A stretch of DNA of 64,000 bases, from positions 64,501 to 128,500 of the forward strand of contig CAJNDS010000307.1 of the NCBI GenBank assembly GCA_905221605.1, read 5' to 3'. Below, piece after piece: positions 26,400 through 37,877 of this stretch (position 1 is its first letter; every line of letters begins with the position of its first letter). The stretch comes from Symbiodinium natans (taxonomy: Eukaryota; Sar; Dinophyceae; Suessiales; Symbiodiniaceae). The notes beneath the pieces were generated by a model. The model was not told where the DNA came from, searched no databases, and saw nothing but the letters and a program-made list of their open reading frames with translations. The translations under genes were made by a program, and so were the position numbers.

Positions 26400-26912
26400 G
26401 CCTCAGCCCTAACCCCTAACCCCCGACCTCGTAAAAGCCATAACCCCTAAACCTTCCATCCCTGACCCCCTAAACCCCTGAACCGGCAAAACCCCTCAAA
26501 ACCCCCAAACCCAAAAACCCCACAACCCGGTTCAGCCCGAAACCCCTGAACCCCCAAGCCCCTCAATAGCCTGATCCCTAAATCCGCTTAACCCCTGAAC
26601 CCCTGAACCACTGAACCACTGAACCACCCACGAACCCAAAACCCCTAAACCCTCAACCCTGAAACCCTGATCCCCTAAACCACTACACCCCTAATCCTCC
26701 TAAACACTAAACCCCTAATCCTCCTAAACCCCTAATACTCCTAAACCCTAACCCCTGACCCCCCAAAGCCCTAAAGCCCAACCCCAAACCCCAAAACCCT
26801 CCCCCACCACGGAAGCCCTAAACACATAAACCCTCAAACTTCCAAACCCCCCAAATCTCCTAAGCCTAAACCCCTAAACCCCTCTGAACCCCCAACCTCC
26901 CAAATCCAAACC
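26400..26912. repeat. Degenerate telomere-like repeat array (CCCCTAAA-type)
   Basis: About 510 bases on the plus strand are made almost wholly of 7-9 base units such as AACCCCTAA, ACCCCTGAA, CCCTAAACC and AATCCTCCTAAACCC. The basic unit is the complement of TTTAGGG with drift and one-base insertions. G is almost absent. The array is internal to the window, so it is an interstitial telomeric sequence rather than a chromosome end. Confidence 0.85.
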
Positions 26913-27079
26913 CAGGAGTTGTCCTGGTTAGGGGAATTTTGCTTTCCTGCTGTTCTCCGTTGCTGTCCCAACCTTTGCCAAGAAGCAATGGGAGCCCGAG
27001 CTCCGCAGCAGCGCCAGAAACCGAGAGGCCCATTGGCAGTGAGGGGCCCGGTAGCGAGAGATCCGGCTCCAGGCCACCT

Positions 27080-27202
27080 CCGAATGCAACCAAAGGTGGA
27101 CTGGAACATCGGTTTCATGTCGCAGATGCAGTCATCAAACCAGGTGATGAACACGACACCTATCAACACCCCATGAAGCTGGTGCAGCCAAAGAGTGGGC
27201 AA
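27080..27202 (-). CDS. Possible exon with hydrophobic segment, unknown protein
   Basis: The minus strand reads WLHQLHGVLIGVVFITWFDD followed by CICDMKPMFQST. The mix of a hydrophobic helix and charged flanks looks like a real exon of a membrane protein. However, the plus strand over the same bases is also protein-like (VADAVIKPGDEHDTYQHPMK), so strand and function remain open. Confidence 0.25.
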
Positions 27203-27864
27203 CTGCTTGGACGAATGCGTCGTTTAGGTTCCTACGGAACGGTAATGACTGACACATGGCTTTCTCTAGGGGGCTGAGGGCGTGTCAGGCAGTGCAGTCG
27301 GGCGTCGAAGGCTGCTGTTGCAACCCTAAACCCTAAGCCCTGACTGACCGACACAGACCCTCCGGTCTTAAAGCAATCCCCGACACGGAATGGCAAAACA
27401 AAACCTTTAGGCTTTTGTGAAAGGGAATTCTCACCAGGATGGTTGCCTAGTGAGTAGAAGCTGGGAAGATTTCGTTGCCACTCCTGCCATGTCTGCGAAG
27501 GGATTTGACGCATCTGCCCAATGTCCAGCTTTGCTCATGTGGTCTAGGATCTCGGGTACATACGCTGCATGGTACCCCCACACAAGGAGTCTTCTTAGTT
27601 GGCCAGTGCGTCTTGTCGAGGTACCGCACAGGCAGCGCGCACACCGCCTGCTCTAAGTGGGAAGCCCTCGCGCCCCTTGTCAAAAAGCAATGATGTTGTC
27701 TAGTGGGGCTCGCTTTGGCACGCACTCGCGCTTGTAAAGACCCCATGCGTTCTTGACCATGATGCTGTGTCACGGAGCTGGAGGTTCTCTTACCAACCTT
27801 ACACATCTAACCTGGCCGGTGGACTAAGTGCATTATATAGGCCGATCTCATGTGTACTCAAAAC

Positions 27865-30800
27865 TCAACACTCGTGTACTGTGTCACGGACTAGCTTGGC
27901 GTCTTGATTGCTTTCAAGCTTGCTCTTTTTGCTGCATCCAGGCGTTTCTGCTCTCTCCTTGCACTTCTGCTTGCTTAGCTGCAGCGAGCGCTTCTCCAAG
28001 GTGCCCGCAGCGCTGTGCAGCCATTGTTTTACCTCTAAGTCGCCCTCTGAACCGAAAGCGCACTTGCCTGAAGCCCTGGGTCGAGAAGAGCAGAAACGAG
28101 ATGACCATCGCACAAGAGGGCAGAACCTCGCCTTCAATTCTGGTCCCATCAGGGCCGCTGTAGCGTGCGACCGTCAGTGCCACGGCTTCCTGCAAAGCAC
28201 GCTTGCTCTAGGGCCTCTAGGGTCTGGGGCCCGGGGGGGAGGGATGCCATGGGCGGGGAAACACCAGGAATAGCCGGGGTCGATACCATGGAGAATGCAC
28301 AGCGTGCAACCATAGTTTGGGACGTGGCTCGGCTGTAGCGGGACAACGATCCAATGGCTCGGGTGGCAAGGTATGTTCAGGATGGCTGCACCCCTACATG
28401 ATGCAAATCGAGGGGAAAGAACTGAACAGGACGGGTTCTTCACATGGTCAATCAGCGTTTTCATTGCATTGCGTGTCCGCTCCTTGTTGGGCAGGCCGAA
28501 AACGCCCTGAACAGCTGCCTAGCAATCCGCAACAAACTAGAAGCTCAAGTCAAAACGCGACTGCTCCTGCAGACACTCTGCTCTGTTGCAATCAGGCCTT
28601 ACCGAAAGTTCTCGATCCGAGCAAGGGGGCGCGACAGTTTCCCCGCAAAGCCACAGCTAAAACCTCGGCAAAGCCAGCTGGGCATCACGTTCTCCACATG
28701 TAACTAATTACTGCAATTGCACTGGATCTGCCTCGCTGGCGCTTGCACTACCACCATCCACGAGTACCTGAGTGCAACAAAACTAATCCTGCAGCACATG
28801 TTCACATTTCAATAGTGTACAATCCTCGCGACTCTGGGGGGGTTTGGTTCTCCGAAAAAAAACTTCCCCAAACCGCCCATGAAGCCCTGCCCTCTGCAAC
28901 TCCGGAGCCATCCCGAGCCTCCCAATTTTTTCCCGTTCAAACTCTTCCTCTCTTTTTGCTCTCAGAAATCTCAACAAGACTGCGTTCAATCGCATATGGA
29001 GGCGCTGCGAGCGGCTCCATTGATGCTTGTAAGGCACCTGCGGCAGATGAAGGCTAGCAATCGTGTCTGACCCATGTCAAAACATGCCGAGCCTTCACCT
29101 TCGCCCACTCGCAAGGGCTTGCTGTCTGAGGTCGGAAGCTGCACCTGGTGCACATGACTGAAGACCGAAGCACAATCAGCTTCATTGATAGCTGTTAGCT
29201 GCACTTCACCTGTGCCGCGACTGCTCCCGGCTTCAAGAATATCTCGGCAATCTCCAAGGCAGCTGGGAAGGAGCCACCTTCGCTATGAAAGGCTGTGGAC
29301 ATGTGCCCCTCAAAGGAAGTATTTCAATAGCTCCGTAGTTTCTTTCAAGCATTGTGCGGATTTGATTCGCAGATTCGCACTTGCCACCTGGGTTGCCACG
29401 TAAATCGATGACGAGCTCCTGCGCGCCTGCGCTCCGGACCTCCGTTTTCAGAGCTCAACGACGTTTCATCACAGGACCCTTGCAACGACACGGATCTCAC
29501 AGCTTCTGAATCAGATGGTTTGAAATGCGGTGCATGCAACCAAGACCTCAACACACATCTGGAACTAACTCAACAGGCTTCAGCACCGGCTGCATTTGCC
29601 TGATCTGTGTCTTGCTCTTGCACAACTGACCATGTCCGACAATCCCTGTAGCTGAGATGCCTTTGCCAAAGCTGCCCGCAGGTCCACAGCACTCCTGGCT
29701 CCTACATTTCGAAGCCGGAAGTACCTTCGGCATGCTCTCTGAAGAAGATTGGTTTTGTGTGTTTGTTCCTGGCTGGGCGCACCCAATCTTGTGACCATTA
29801 CTGGCCGTAACCACCCCAGATTCCACCTCGTTCAAAGGCTTGGCCTGTCGTGGCCTTGCAAGGCTCACCTGTCACGAACGCGTAAACTTTGTCAAGCGCA
29901 GTCTCTAAAGACATTGAGAACATTTGAATGCGTTGAAGCTGCGCTGCAGAAGACAAAGATCCATTTCTGCTACTTTGCTCCTCTTATGCCTTACGCCTTT
30001 ACGGATACCGGAACTGGGTCATGGAATGCCATCGGATACCTCCCGAACCTCAGAACTGCCAGGCGGGTGGAGCTGCAGCTTCACCTGCATTATTAAACTG
30101 CACTGCACTGCCACAGCCAGTCATGAGACCGAGAATCACAAAGAGCGTGATAGGGGCATGTCCAGTCTGATCTCGTGCAATCAGGTCCTGGCTTCAGCTG
30201 CATCTCCCTGTGCGACACGGTCGCACACAGCCAGAAGCGACATCCTTCAGCATTCAAGAAGTCCATGGTGGGTCTATGCGGGTTGGCCATGTCCAACATG
30301 GTCTCTCTCGTCCAGTCTTGTCTTCACGCGCAGCCACAATCTGAATCTTCTGATGATGACATAACTGCACATGAGGCAGCACAGCGGCTCTTTGAAGCTC
30401 ATGTCGTTGATTGAGTCCACGATGTCTCCCTGCTTGATACCGGCCTGACGACAGGTAACTTGCGTGTACGTGCATGTGTTGCACACTCCTGACAGCTTTG
30501 GCACACTACGCATGCGTCAGCGGCACCGGGCAAGGCAACGAAAAGTGAAAAGATGCGGGGCAGATGGTGCCTTGGCTGCAGATGATCCTCCAAATGGAGG
30601 GCTGCTCACAAAGACCTGGAGATATCCCGAAATGATGGACAATGCGAAAAACTTGCAGGAGAAGGGAGGACTGTGTCATACATACACACATGTTGCATCA
30701 AGGCGTTCCCATGCGATTCAGCTGGCCTGCTGGCCACAGCAACGTGTTGCAGGTTCCTAACCCATAAGCGCTGCCTGCTTGCTGTCGTTGCGTGCAAGCA

Positions 30801-32744
30801 CAAGGCCCACCCCCAGCGGATCAAAGGCCATCAACTGCCTAAGCAGAATGGTGCAGGTCTGTCTGCGCATGCATCGGCACATGAATCGTTCCAATATACA
30901 TCGCCGTGTGGAGAAGAGGAGAACGGAGGCAAGCCCAGCTAAAGCGATTAAGGCTTCCAAGGCACTCGAAAGTGGCTGCATCAATCACACGGCCTCAACT
31001 GGGGACTGCAGCGCAGCAACAGCAAGCACAGCATGCATCCACATCAGTACCTGAAACCCAAAGAACTGGACAAGTAGCTGTACCGGTCTCCCAAAGAGGC
31101 GATCATGTCGCGCACTATGCTTTCTGCACCTGAAGTGGTGGGAAGGTGATCAGAAATTGTCAGAATTTGGATGATGGCTGGGAGTCAATGTAGAGTGTTG
31201 CAACTCCGGAGTTCGGAAATCTTGGCGACGCCATGGCCCATGGTCGAAGAGACAGCAAGCCATCGAAATCAAAGACTCATGACACTCTGATGACACAGGA
31301 TGACACAGCGAGAGTAAGTCGAAATAAAGCCATGGGCTATGGCACATTGCTTTTGGTAGCTGGTGAATTCCTTAACCTTGCGCCCACCGAACACATTCAC
31401 TGTCAAACTCTACATTTGAAACCAATTTCAGGATTTGGGTTGTATTCAAGGATTAAAATCCCCTGCTGTCGCGGTGGATCTTCCTCAAGTTGTGGCGCGC
31501 CGGCATCTTTCCAATATCTGGCGTTATGCACGGCTCCTATGTGAATTCTGTGAGGCCCTCCAAGGAATATCCGCAGCAGACTGTGTCAACAAATCCAGGG
31601 CTGCGACCTCCCTAAGCCTCGGCATTATGCTTTCATGAATTGCAATACTTCGCTGCGCATGTTCTGGCTCTCTAAACTTTGGACAGCGCTTCGTTTTGCT
31701 GTGAATGTTGTCCCGCCGTCCTCACTGTGCTTGTGCGGGTCCGCATGTCAACGTGCTACGGCACCAAAGTTGTGAGATTCAGTGACCAAGAAGAGTAAAA
31801 CCCCGCTGCAGCGCAGCACTGAGTGATGAACGCTGGCCCTTCTTCACTCGCTCCAGGTAACGTTGATGGGCAACTTCCCAATCTTGATGATTGAAGCTTT
31901 GGTCGAAGTAGTTTCCTTGGACCGTAGCTCCATAAACACTCCCTTGCTGTTACTGCTACAGGATAACTTGACCTTTTACCTGGCACACATTCCTGGTCAA
32001 GCATCGCTTCACAAAGCCCCAAGCTGCCTCGACGCTCTCCGTATCGGAGGCCTTTCCAGCGGCATGTGGAAGGCCGACATATTTCTGGCAGCTTTACAAG
32101 ATAGGCATCGAGTCAAACAAGATCAACTCTCTTCTGGATTCTGGACCGTACCGGAGGAGGCGTATCTGTCTACACATTGGCCTCGCGTGCAAAAGCCGGG
32201 AGGAGAGGAGCAACAGAAAGCACCAATCCTGGCATGATCATACAAGTATGATCTTGCTTTCAAGCAGGCCTGGCATTTATTCTCATGGTGCTGCTTAACG
32301 TTGTTCCAGATGTTCCAACGGCTGCGCACCCACGGCTGTGGCCAACAGTGGCACCGCGATGTTTGGAAAACCTGCATGAACAAGTGTGAAGCACCATGTT
32401 GCATCGTCTAAGTGCACATGACCCAGCGAATCGAGTGCTGCACCAACAAGAACCAGTGTGATCAGAATCAAAAGGGGCCAACCTCCAGGCTCAGCAGGCT
32501 GCTCGACAGCCGCACGAACCGCCAAATGCGAACGCGGCAGCAAAGTTCCCCGACCAAGCCTGCCACAATGCCCAAACCGTGACAAAAAATGCACACGCAA
32601 TCGCAATGGGACAATGGGATCATCGCAACCACATCTTAAACACGCCTTGCAACCAAGGAGCACAAACGGACGCGCGCCCACCCACGCCAAGAAGAGAACC
32701 AAGGCCAAGCCGACCAGGTTTCGGCACCGGCGTGCCCGGCTCAT
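27865..32744 (-). CDS. CTPA: Plastid-targeted C-terminal processing peptidase (family S41), multi-exon
   Basis: Exons on the minus strand follow the S41 order. 32,744-about 32,391: leader starting MSRARRCRNLVGLALVLFLA with a signal peptide, an Arg-rich transit region and a second hydrophobic helix. 31,915-31,848: NYFDQSFNHQDWEVAHQRYL. About 30,830-30,762: DPLGVGLVLARND. 30,444-30,389: PDZ core AGIKQGDIVDSIND. 30,084-30,040: VKLQLHPPGSSEVRE. 29,426-29,388: AQELVIDLRGNPG. 29,277-29,210: GSFPAALEIAEIFL. 28,767-28,732: VLVDGGSASASE (catalytic Ser). 28,663-28,598: CRAPLLGSRTFGK (catalytic Lys). About 28,518-28,484: AAVQGVFGL. 28,189-28,132: EAVALTVARYSGPDGTRIE. 28,068-27,865: probable C-terminal exon. 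CtpA enzymes mature the photosystem II D1 protein in the thylakoid lumen, and the leader fits import into a three-membrane plastid. One or two exons before the PDZ were not found. Several introns start with GC. Confidence 0.87.
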
Positions 32745-33137
32745 GTTCTTTGTGAGCGGCCGCTGTTCACGACGGCTCACTTCAAGACCATGGCATTGTT
32801 GAAAATCGCACGTCGAAGTAGTCACGCAGCAGTTCACTGTAATATCAGTATTGCTGACTAGTAGGGATTTGTGCCTGACACATAGTTCATTTTCACGGCT
32901 CAAAATCTCATAGTTTGTTGCATGTCTTACAGCATCTCTCTCTGAGCAATGCTCCATCGCAGAAACGATTGAATTCCGACCCTGCAACATCGTCAAACAA
33001 ACATGCGATGAATGGCTTTTTACTGTTGGACCAAAAAAAGCCAAAATGATGAGGTGTTGAATGTTTATGCCAAAGATGCGAATTTCCCATGCCGTGCTCT
33101 TCAAAGATGTCTCAAGTTGATTTGCGCAAAGAGCATC

Positions 33138-33920
33138 TCACGGATCTCCTGTTACGCTTTGGTCTGACGCCATGGTTTTGCGAAGAGTCGCGGATCGCAA
33201 CGTGCAGACTCGTGTGCAGTGTGTCGTATGTACCCCAAGTGGGGAACTGCAAGCTGTGCACCTCTTAGGCCGCGGCTTGCCTCCTGTACTGTGCACCTTG
33301 TGGACTTTTGGCTTCGGCGCTTGCTTCAAACAAAAAGCCATCATGCAAATGCACCTTTGCTTGCCCCCGTCGAACGGCAGATGCCGACAAAAAGGCAAAC
33401 TCTGCAGAGCACTTGGAGCATTATGCATCCCCTGCCCGCCTCCGTCCGCCTGATCTTTCCGCCACGCGAGGAGTTCAGGACATTTGCGCTCCTGAGCAAG
33501 AACTTGCTCTTTGCTCGACCCTCAGGTCATGTCCGAACCATGCGTGTGGCGTTTGCGTAGCGGCATGCGTTGGCAACGCCGACTGGGGTTACAGCACCCG
33601 CGCCTCCGTGTAACCGAAAGCAGACCGTCAGTTTACCTTAAAAGAACGCCTTCGTCACTTCTGGTCTGACTGCCTGTGGTGCCCTCTTTAAAGCGCCGCC
33701 GTGTTATTCTGATGAACTTGAGCCAGTCCTTGCCGGCCTGCGAGCCTTCTTCCCGTTAAGTCAGATCAAACCTCGTCCGATCTCCTTGTTGGATGAGGGC
33801 CAGCCACTTCGCCTTCTCTTGTCTTGATCACACCAGTGATACGTGTTTGGCAGCGCCTAAACGAAGAAAACCCACGAGGCTTTTCCAAACCAGTTCCACA
33901 ACACCTTCCAAATAACCCCG
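33138..33920. other. No sure gene; ambiguous open frames
   Basis: Three overlapping plus-strand frames (33,172-33,613) and one minus frame are open here. A Cys-containing plus frame (SCKCTFACPRRTADADKKAN) is suggestive of a decayed protein, but no family was recognised. Confidence 0.2.
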
Positions 33921-33949
33921 ATTTAAGCCGAAGGTGGGGGAATGTTCAG

Positions 33950-34560
33950 GCGTTCGGAATTTAGAGTGTTTGTTTTCGGGATGTGGGTCTGAACTAGGGG
34001 TTGTGAGGTTTGGGGCCTGTTGGCATGGAGGGCTTTGGGTGCAGAGTTCAGGTGTTGAGAGTTTGGGCTCTCTCTCTCTCGCTCTTGTTCTCTTTTATGG
34101 GCGGTATGTCTTGTAGAAACGGAAGACGAGGAGGGATAGGTGTCGCGAGTACTCTTTTCAAGCTTTGAACGTTTGAGAGTTTGAAAGGAAGAACGAACAT
34201 GATGAACGACACGGAGGTCGAAAGTTTGAAGTTCGAAGGTTTGAAGCGAGAGCGAGTTCGAAAGTTTGAAGCGGGTCCCTGAACGCAAGGCAAACACGGC
34301 AGGACCGGGCCTCGAGTTCGAAAGTTTCAGGGGGTTCTGGAGTTTGGGAGTTTCGGAGCTTGAGGGTTTGAACGTACGAGAGATTGAGAGTTTAACGCGT
34401 CTAGAAGGTTCGGAGCTTGAAGTTTGAAAACCATACGAGCTTGAAAGTTCGACGTCTGAAACTTTCAAATTTGACGACACTTGAACACGAAAAGATTGAT
34501 ACTTTGATAATTGTCGCGCTTCGCGCTTTGAAAGTTTGACAGCACGTTCAGACCACAGGA
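33950..34560. repeat. Degenerate GAAAGTTTGAA minisatellite
   Basis: The plus strand is built from short variants of TTCGAAAGTTTGAAG, GAACGTTTGAG and GAGAGTTTGAA repeated dozens of times at irregular spacing. The long minus-strand open frame over this stretch (220 codons, rich in SKFKLS-like words) is a by-product of the repeat and is not counted as a gene. Confidence 0.75.
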
Positions 34561-34724
34561 CTGCCGCGAATGTCACACTGCACAAACAAAATTCAGTGAA
34601 TCTTCTGAACTCTTACAAACCCTCGCAGTTGAACCCCCAACTCTCCTTCCACGCCCCGAGGGCGGCATCTGCAACCCTTGGGGTGCAAACGATTAAGGTC
34701 GTAGCTAAGGTGTAAGCATTTATG

Positions 34725-35225
34725 TAGGGTTCAGGGTTCGGGGTTTAGGATTTAGGGTCGGGGTACGTGGGACTTTCCCTTGTTAGGTTTCAAGAGCTAT
34801 ATAAGCCCCAAGGCCATGATTCGGGCTCTAAGTAATATAAATCTTGGGGCATTCTGGGTGATGGTGGTCACGTGCAAGGGCCGGTTTGTTGTTGATCAGG
34901 GTTTCTAAGAGCTGTTCAGTAAACCCGTCAACCTCTAAACCTACACTCCAAACCCTTCAACCCCTTAAGGCCTAAACCCAAGACTTTCTGCGTTTCAAGA
35001 AATTGACCTGGCTTGCCCAAGCCCTGCGCAAAAGATTCCTTCACATCATCATCACCCTCGACCACACCTACCCGAAAACCTAAACCCTAAACTCCATCCT
35101 GAATCCAAAAAAGCTCGCGAGTTCAGGCCTGAACCGCAAGACTTCTAACGAGGGCCCTTAACCCAGGGTTTCAGGTTCAGGATTTAAGGTTTAAGGGTTA
35201 AGGTTTCGGGTTTCGGGTAACATCC
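34725..35225. repeat. Telomere-like tracts in alternating orientation
   Basis: Four short tracts are visible: TTTAGGG-type at 34,727-34,762, CCCTAAA-type at 34,920-34,985 and 35,068-35,096, and TTTAGGG-type again at 35,162-35,222. The orientation flips between neighbours, unlike the single-orientation array at 26.4 kb. Sequence between them is unremarkable. Confidence 0.65.
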
Positions 35226-35316
35226 GAAACCTTGAGCACTGTTATCAACCCCACTTACCTCTTACCTCTGCCCCATCTCCCTGCCTCCTTCCCCTGACTA
35301 CCTCTCTCTTACCCCG

Positions 35317-36095
35317 ACTCGAAGAATGAAACACAAGAAACCAAAACAAGAAATGAGGGGGAGTAGAATTTAGAATGATGCTCTAAGAATGAAACACAAG
35401 AAATAACAAGAAACAAAGGGGGGTGGAATTTAGAACAATGTTTTCGACCATCACTTCTCCTACTCGAAGAATGAAACACAAGAAACGAAAACAAGAAAAA
35501 CGAGGGGGGGTGGAATTTAGACTAATGCTCTCGGCCATTACTGACTCGAAGAACGAAACGCGAGCGGGTGTTAATGAGAATAATTCTCTCGAACACCACT
35601 TCTCCTGTGACTTCGATTCTCGAAGGATGAAACAGAAGAACAAAAGCAAGAAACGATAGGGGTGGAATTAGAATAATGCTCTCGGCCATCACTTTTCCTA
35701 CTCGAAGAATGGAACACAAGAAACAAGAAAACAAGAAACGAGCACCGTTGAATTTGGAATGATTCTTTCGGCCATCACTTCTCCAAGAATGAAACACAAG
35801 AAAAAAGCAAGAAGAATACTTCTCTCGAACACCACTTTTCCTGTGACTTTCATTTTTGAAGAACAAAACAGCAAAACAAAAAACAAGAAGGTGGAATTTG
35901 GAGTGACTCTCTCGGTCATCACTTCTCCCACTAGTCCGACTCGAACAATGAAACAAAAGAACAAATAACAAACAAGGGCAATTTAGAAGAATTCTCTTAA
36001 GAATGAAACACAGGAAAAATAGAAATGAGGGGAGGTGGAATTTAGAATCATTCTCTCGAACACCACTGCTCTTCCGATGTCTGAAATAAATGAAA
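35317..36095. repeat. Tandem array of a 65-90 bp unit, about 10 copies
   Basis: The unit runs ACTCGAAGAATGAAACACAA, then an A-rich stretch with CAAGAAACGAG, then GGTGGAATTTAGAATAATGC, then TCTCGGCCATCACTTCTCCT (alternative ending TCTCGAACACCACTTCTCCT). About ten diverged copies follow head to tail. Open frames on both strands across the array have reading-frame shifts between copies and are not conserved proteins. Confidence 0.85.
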
Positions 36096-36179
36096 AACAC
36101 AACATTCTTTATCAAAAACTTTGTTCTCCGGATGTTTGCGGGTTTTGAGCTCATGGGATAAGGGTGATTCACTTAATGC

Positions 36180-36860
36180 GAGTTCTAGGAGCTGTCTCTG
36201 GGCAGCGGAGACGCCCAGTTTTTGTTTACTAGGTTAGTTGTTGCTTACTGGAGTTTTAAGAGACATTGTTAGTCAGCATGAAGCGTAAGCCAACGGTCCA
36301 CCAGAGTGCTGCATCATCTTAAAAAGTACTGCGTCCATGTGACATAAGTTAACGCCGTGCTGCAAATTCCAACACAGCTTTGCGCTTTTAGCCTTTGGGT
36401 TCTAACTTTACCAGAAGCTTATTACCGGACTGGGAGTTGCAGAGATTCGACAAGCTGCGCAAACAACTGCTGCCTTCTGCAGAATAAACGTGTGCCTTGT
36501 AGCAGTGCAGGACTCCAACTTGTTGGCAAAAACCGGGCACAAAATGGCAAACCACGTTGGAGCTGTCCAGGCAGAGTCCTTTCTCTGCTCTCTTGGAAGA
36601 CTTCAGCAACTGTCTTCCCGCCCTTGAGCTTCCTTTTCAGTCTTTTTCTCGGAACCAAACAAGCGTTTCTCCATTCTTGCACCAATTATCTCAGCAGCAA
36701 CAGACCCCAACAGCGTGGGATATCATCAGCCGGCGTGTAGTCGTTTTTGCAAACGGAATCGAAAAGGAAACCTCGCAAGATTGAAGCAATGTTCAGGTGT
36801 TGGACAGGCACATCTTTACGGCAAGAAAGCGGTGGCAAAAGCAAGCGCTACAAACTATAG
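36180..36860. other. No recognisable gene
   Basis: Overlapping open frames on both strands, none with a recognisable motif. This stretch belongs to the repeat-rich flank of retroelement A. Confidence 0.3.
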
Positions 36861-36957
36861 GAACCAAAACTTGCTACGTGCGCACATACAGATATCTTTT
36901 TGCGCGCAAAGATTCCGCCGGCGATACAACCTCGGCTGTCCGTCGCGGTCTTGTGAC
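36861..36957 (+). repeat. Dispersed repeat module, copy 1
   Basis: Begins GAACCAAAACTTGCTACGTG, passes a short CACATACAGATA segment where copy 3 carries a long CA tract, and ends GGCTGTCCGTCGCGGTCTTG. Copies 2 (48,191) and 3 (48,408) share the same order of words. No coding capacity was recognised; probably part of a non-autonomous repeat. Confidence 0.75.
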
Positions 36958-36979
36958 ACAACTGTGACATTTTCTGCGC

Positions 36980-37070
36980 GCACACGTGGATTTCACTCTG
37001 TTCGCACAAATATCGTATATATTCATATCAGAATGCTGCTGCATTCGGATCGAGCTGTCGCTAAGCCGCG
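36980..37070 (+). repeat. Dispersed repeat shared with the right end of the window
   Basis: CACGTGGATTTCACTCTGTT followed by CGCACAAATATCG and ATTCATATCAGAATGCTG matches 63,844-63,910 with scattered differences. It directly follows module copy 1 and may be a further part of the same repeat family. Confidence 0.6.
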
Positions 37071-37251
37071 CGCGCGCGCGCATTCAAATTGCCTGGCGTT
37101 GAAACGGGAGAGCCGGTATGTCGTCGAAAGGTCACCTTGATCTTCCAATAGTCTCTTAAAAATGAACGGCTATTCCGATAAAAGTACACACTTTTAAAAG
37201 GGCTTTAACATAAACGCTTATTGTATAAACATAAACGCTATTGTCTATAAT

Positions 37252-37515
37252 TTAAAGTCTTGAGCCAAAGAAACCCGGAAAAGGGAAAACAGCAAAACTC
37301 GAAGTGCATAAGACTCTCCCAAAAGGATTCCCAAGCATGTCATCACTATGCATAAAAGCACTGCACTCGCTTCTTCTTTTTCTCACGTGGAGACTGTGGG
37401 AGTCGGTGCACACAAAGCCTCACCTTATACCTTGGGCAACCTGTGAAGCTGGGCACACGGGCCCCTTTGCAGCTGGCGGCAAAGACATAACACTGGGAAG
37501 CATGCACCAATCCCC
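37252..37515 (-). repeat. Element A repeat B2 (3' terminal)
   Basis: 264 bp, matching 38,153-38,416 base for base as far as I can see. Read on the minus strand it ends TTTGGCTCAAGACTTTAA at the outer boundary. An open frame of 71-87 codons inside both copies is not protein-like. Confidence 0.9.
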
Positions 37516-37877
37516 TTGGGAGGCACAAGCTGATCCCCTCAAGCATTGCAAGAGTTTGCATCGTTAACAGTCAGAGCTCGGTGTATGGCAAACATGAGCG
37601 AACGCAAGGCACAAGCCGGTAGGCGCTCCAATGCTGGCAGCCATGAGCAACATCAAGAACCAGCAGGCGCTCCAATGTTGGTGAACATGAGCGAACGCAG
37701 GACATTCTGAGAAAGGCGCGCAGAGGCGAGCACGCGTGTGAAGCTTGCCAGAGGAAGGGCGGGCAGGTGGGAACAAGGCCGTCACAACCGCGACCAACTG
37801 GCTTACTCAAGACACTCGGCAGGACGAGCACAAGAGGGAAGCCAGGCGACCCGACACAGGGTGGGCAGGGCGGGAGA
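37516..37877 (-). other. Element A unique segment between A2 and B2
   Basis: 362 bp with no match elsewhere in the element. It contains a short internal duplication: GGCGCTCCAATG occurs twice about 45 bases apart, each near TGAGCGAACGCA or TGAGCAACATCA. A shorter unique segment sits at the same place in element B. Confidence 0.7.

Noticed and set aside
29548-29868. Minus-strand frame with GSFGKGIS, resembling the S41 Lys motif
   Set aside because: It lies upstream of the PDZ-distal exons in gene order, and a better Lys exon (TFGK at 28,598-28,663) follows the Ser exon in the right place.
33923-34585. 220-codon minus-strand frame
   Set aside because: Composed of words dictated by the GAAAGTTTGAA minisatellite; no conserved pattern beyond the repeat.
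35383-36172. 216-codon minus-strand frame and overlapping frames
   Set aside because: Lies over the tandem array of 65-90 bp units; unit lengths are not multiples of three and the translation shifts between units.
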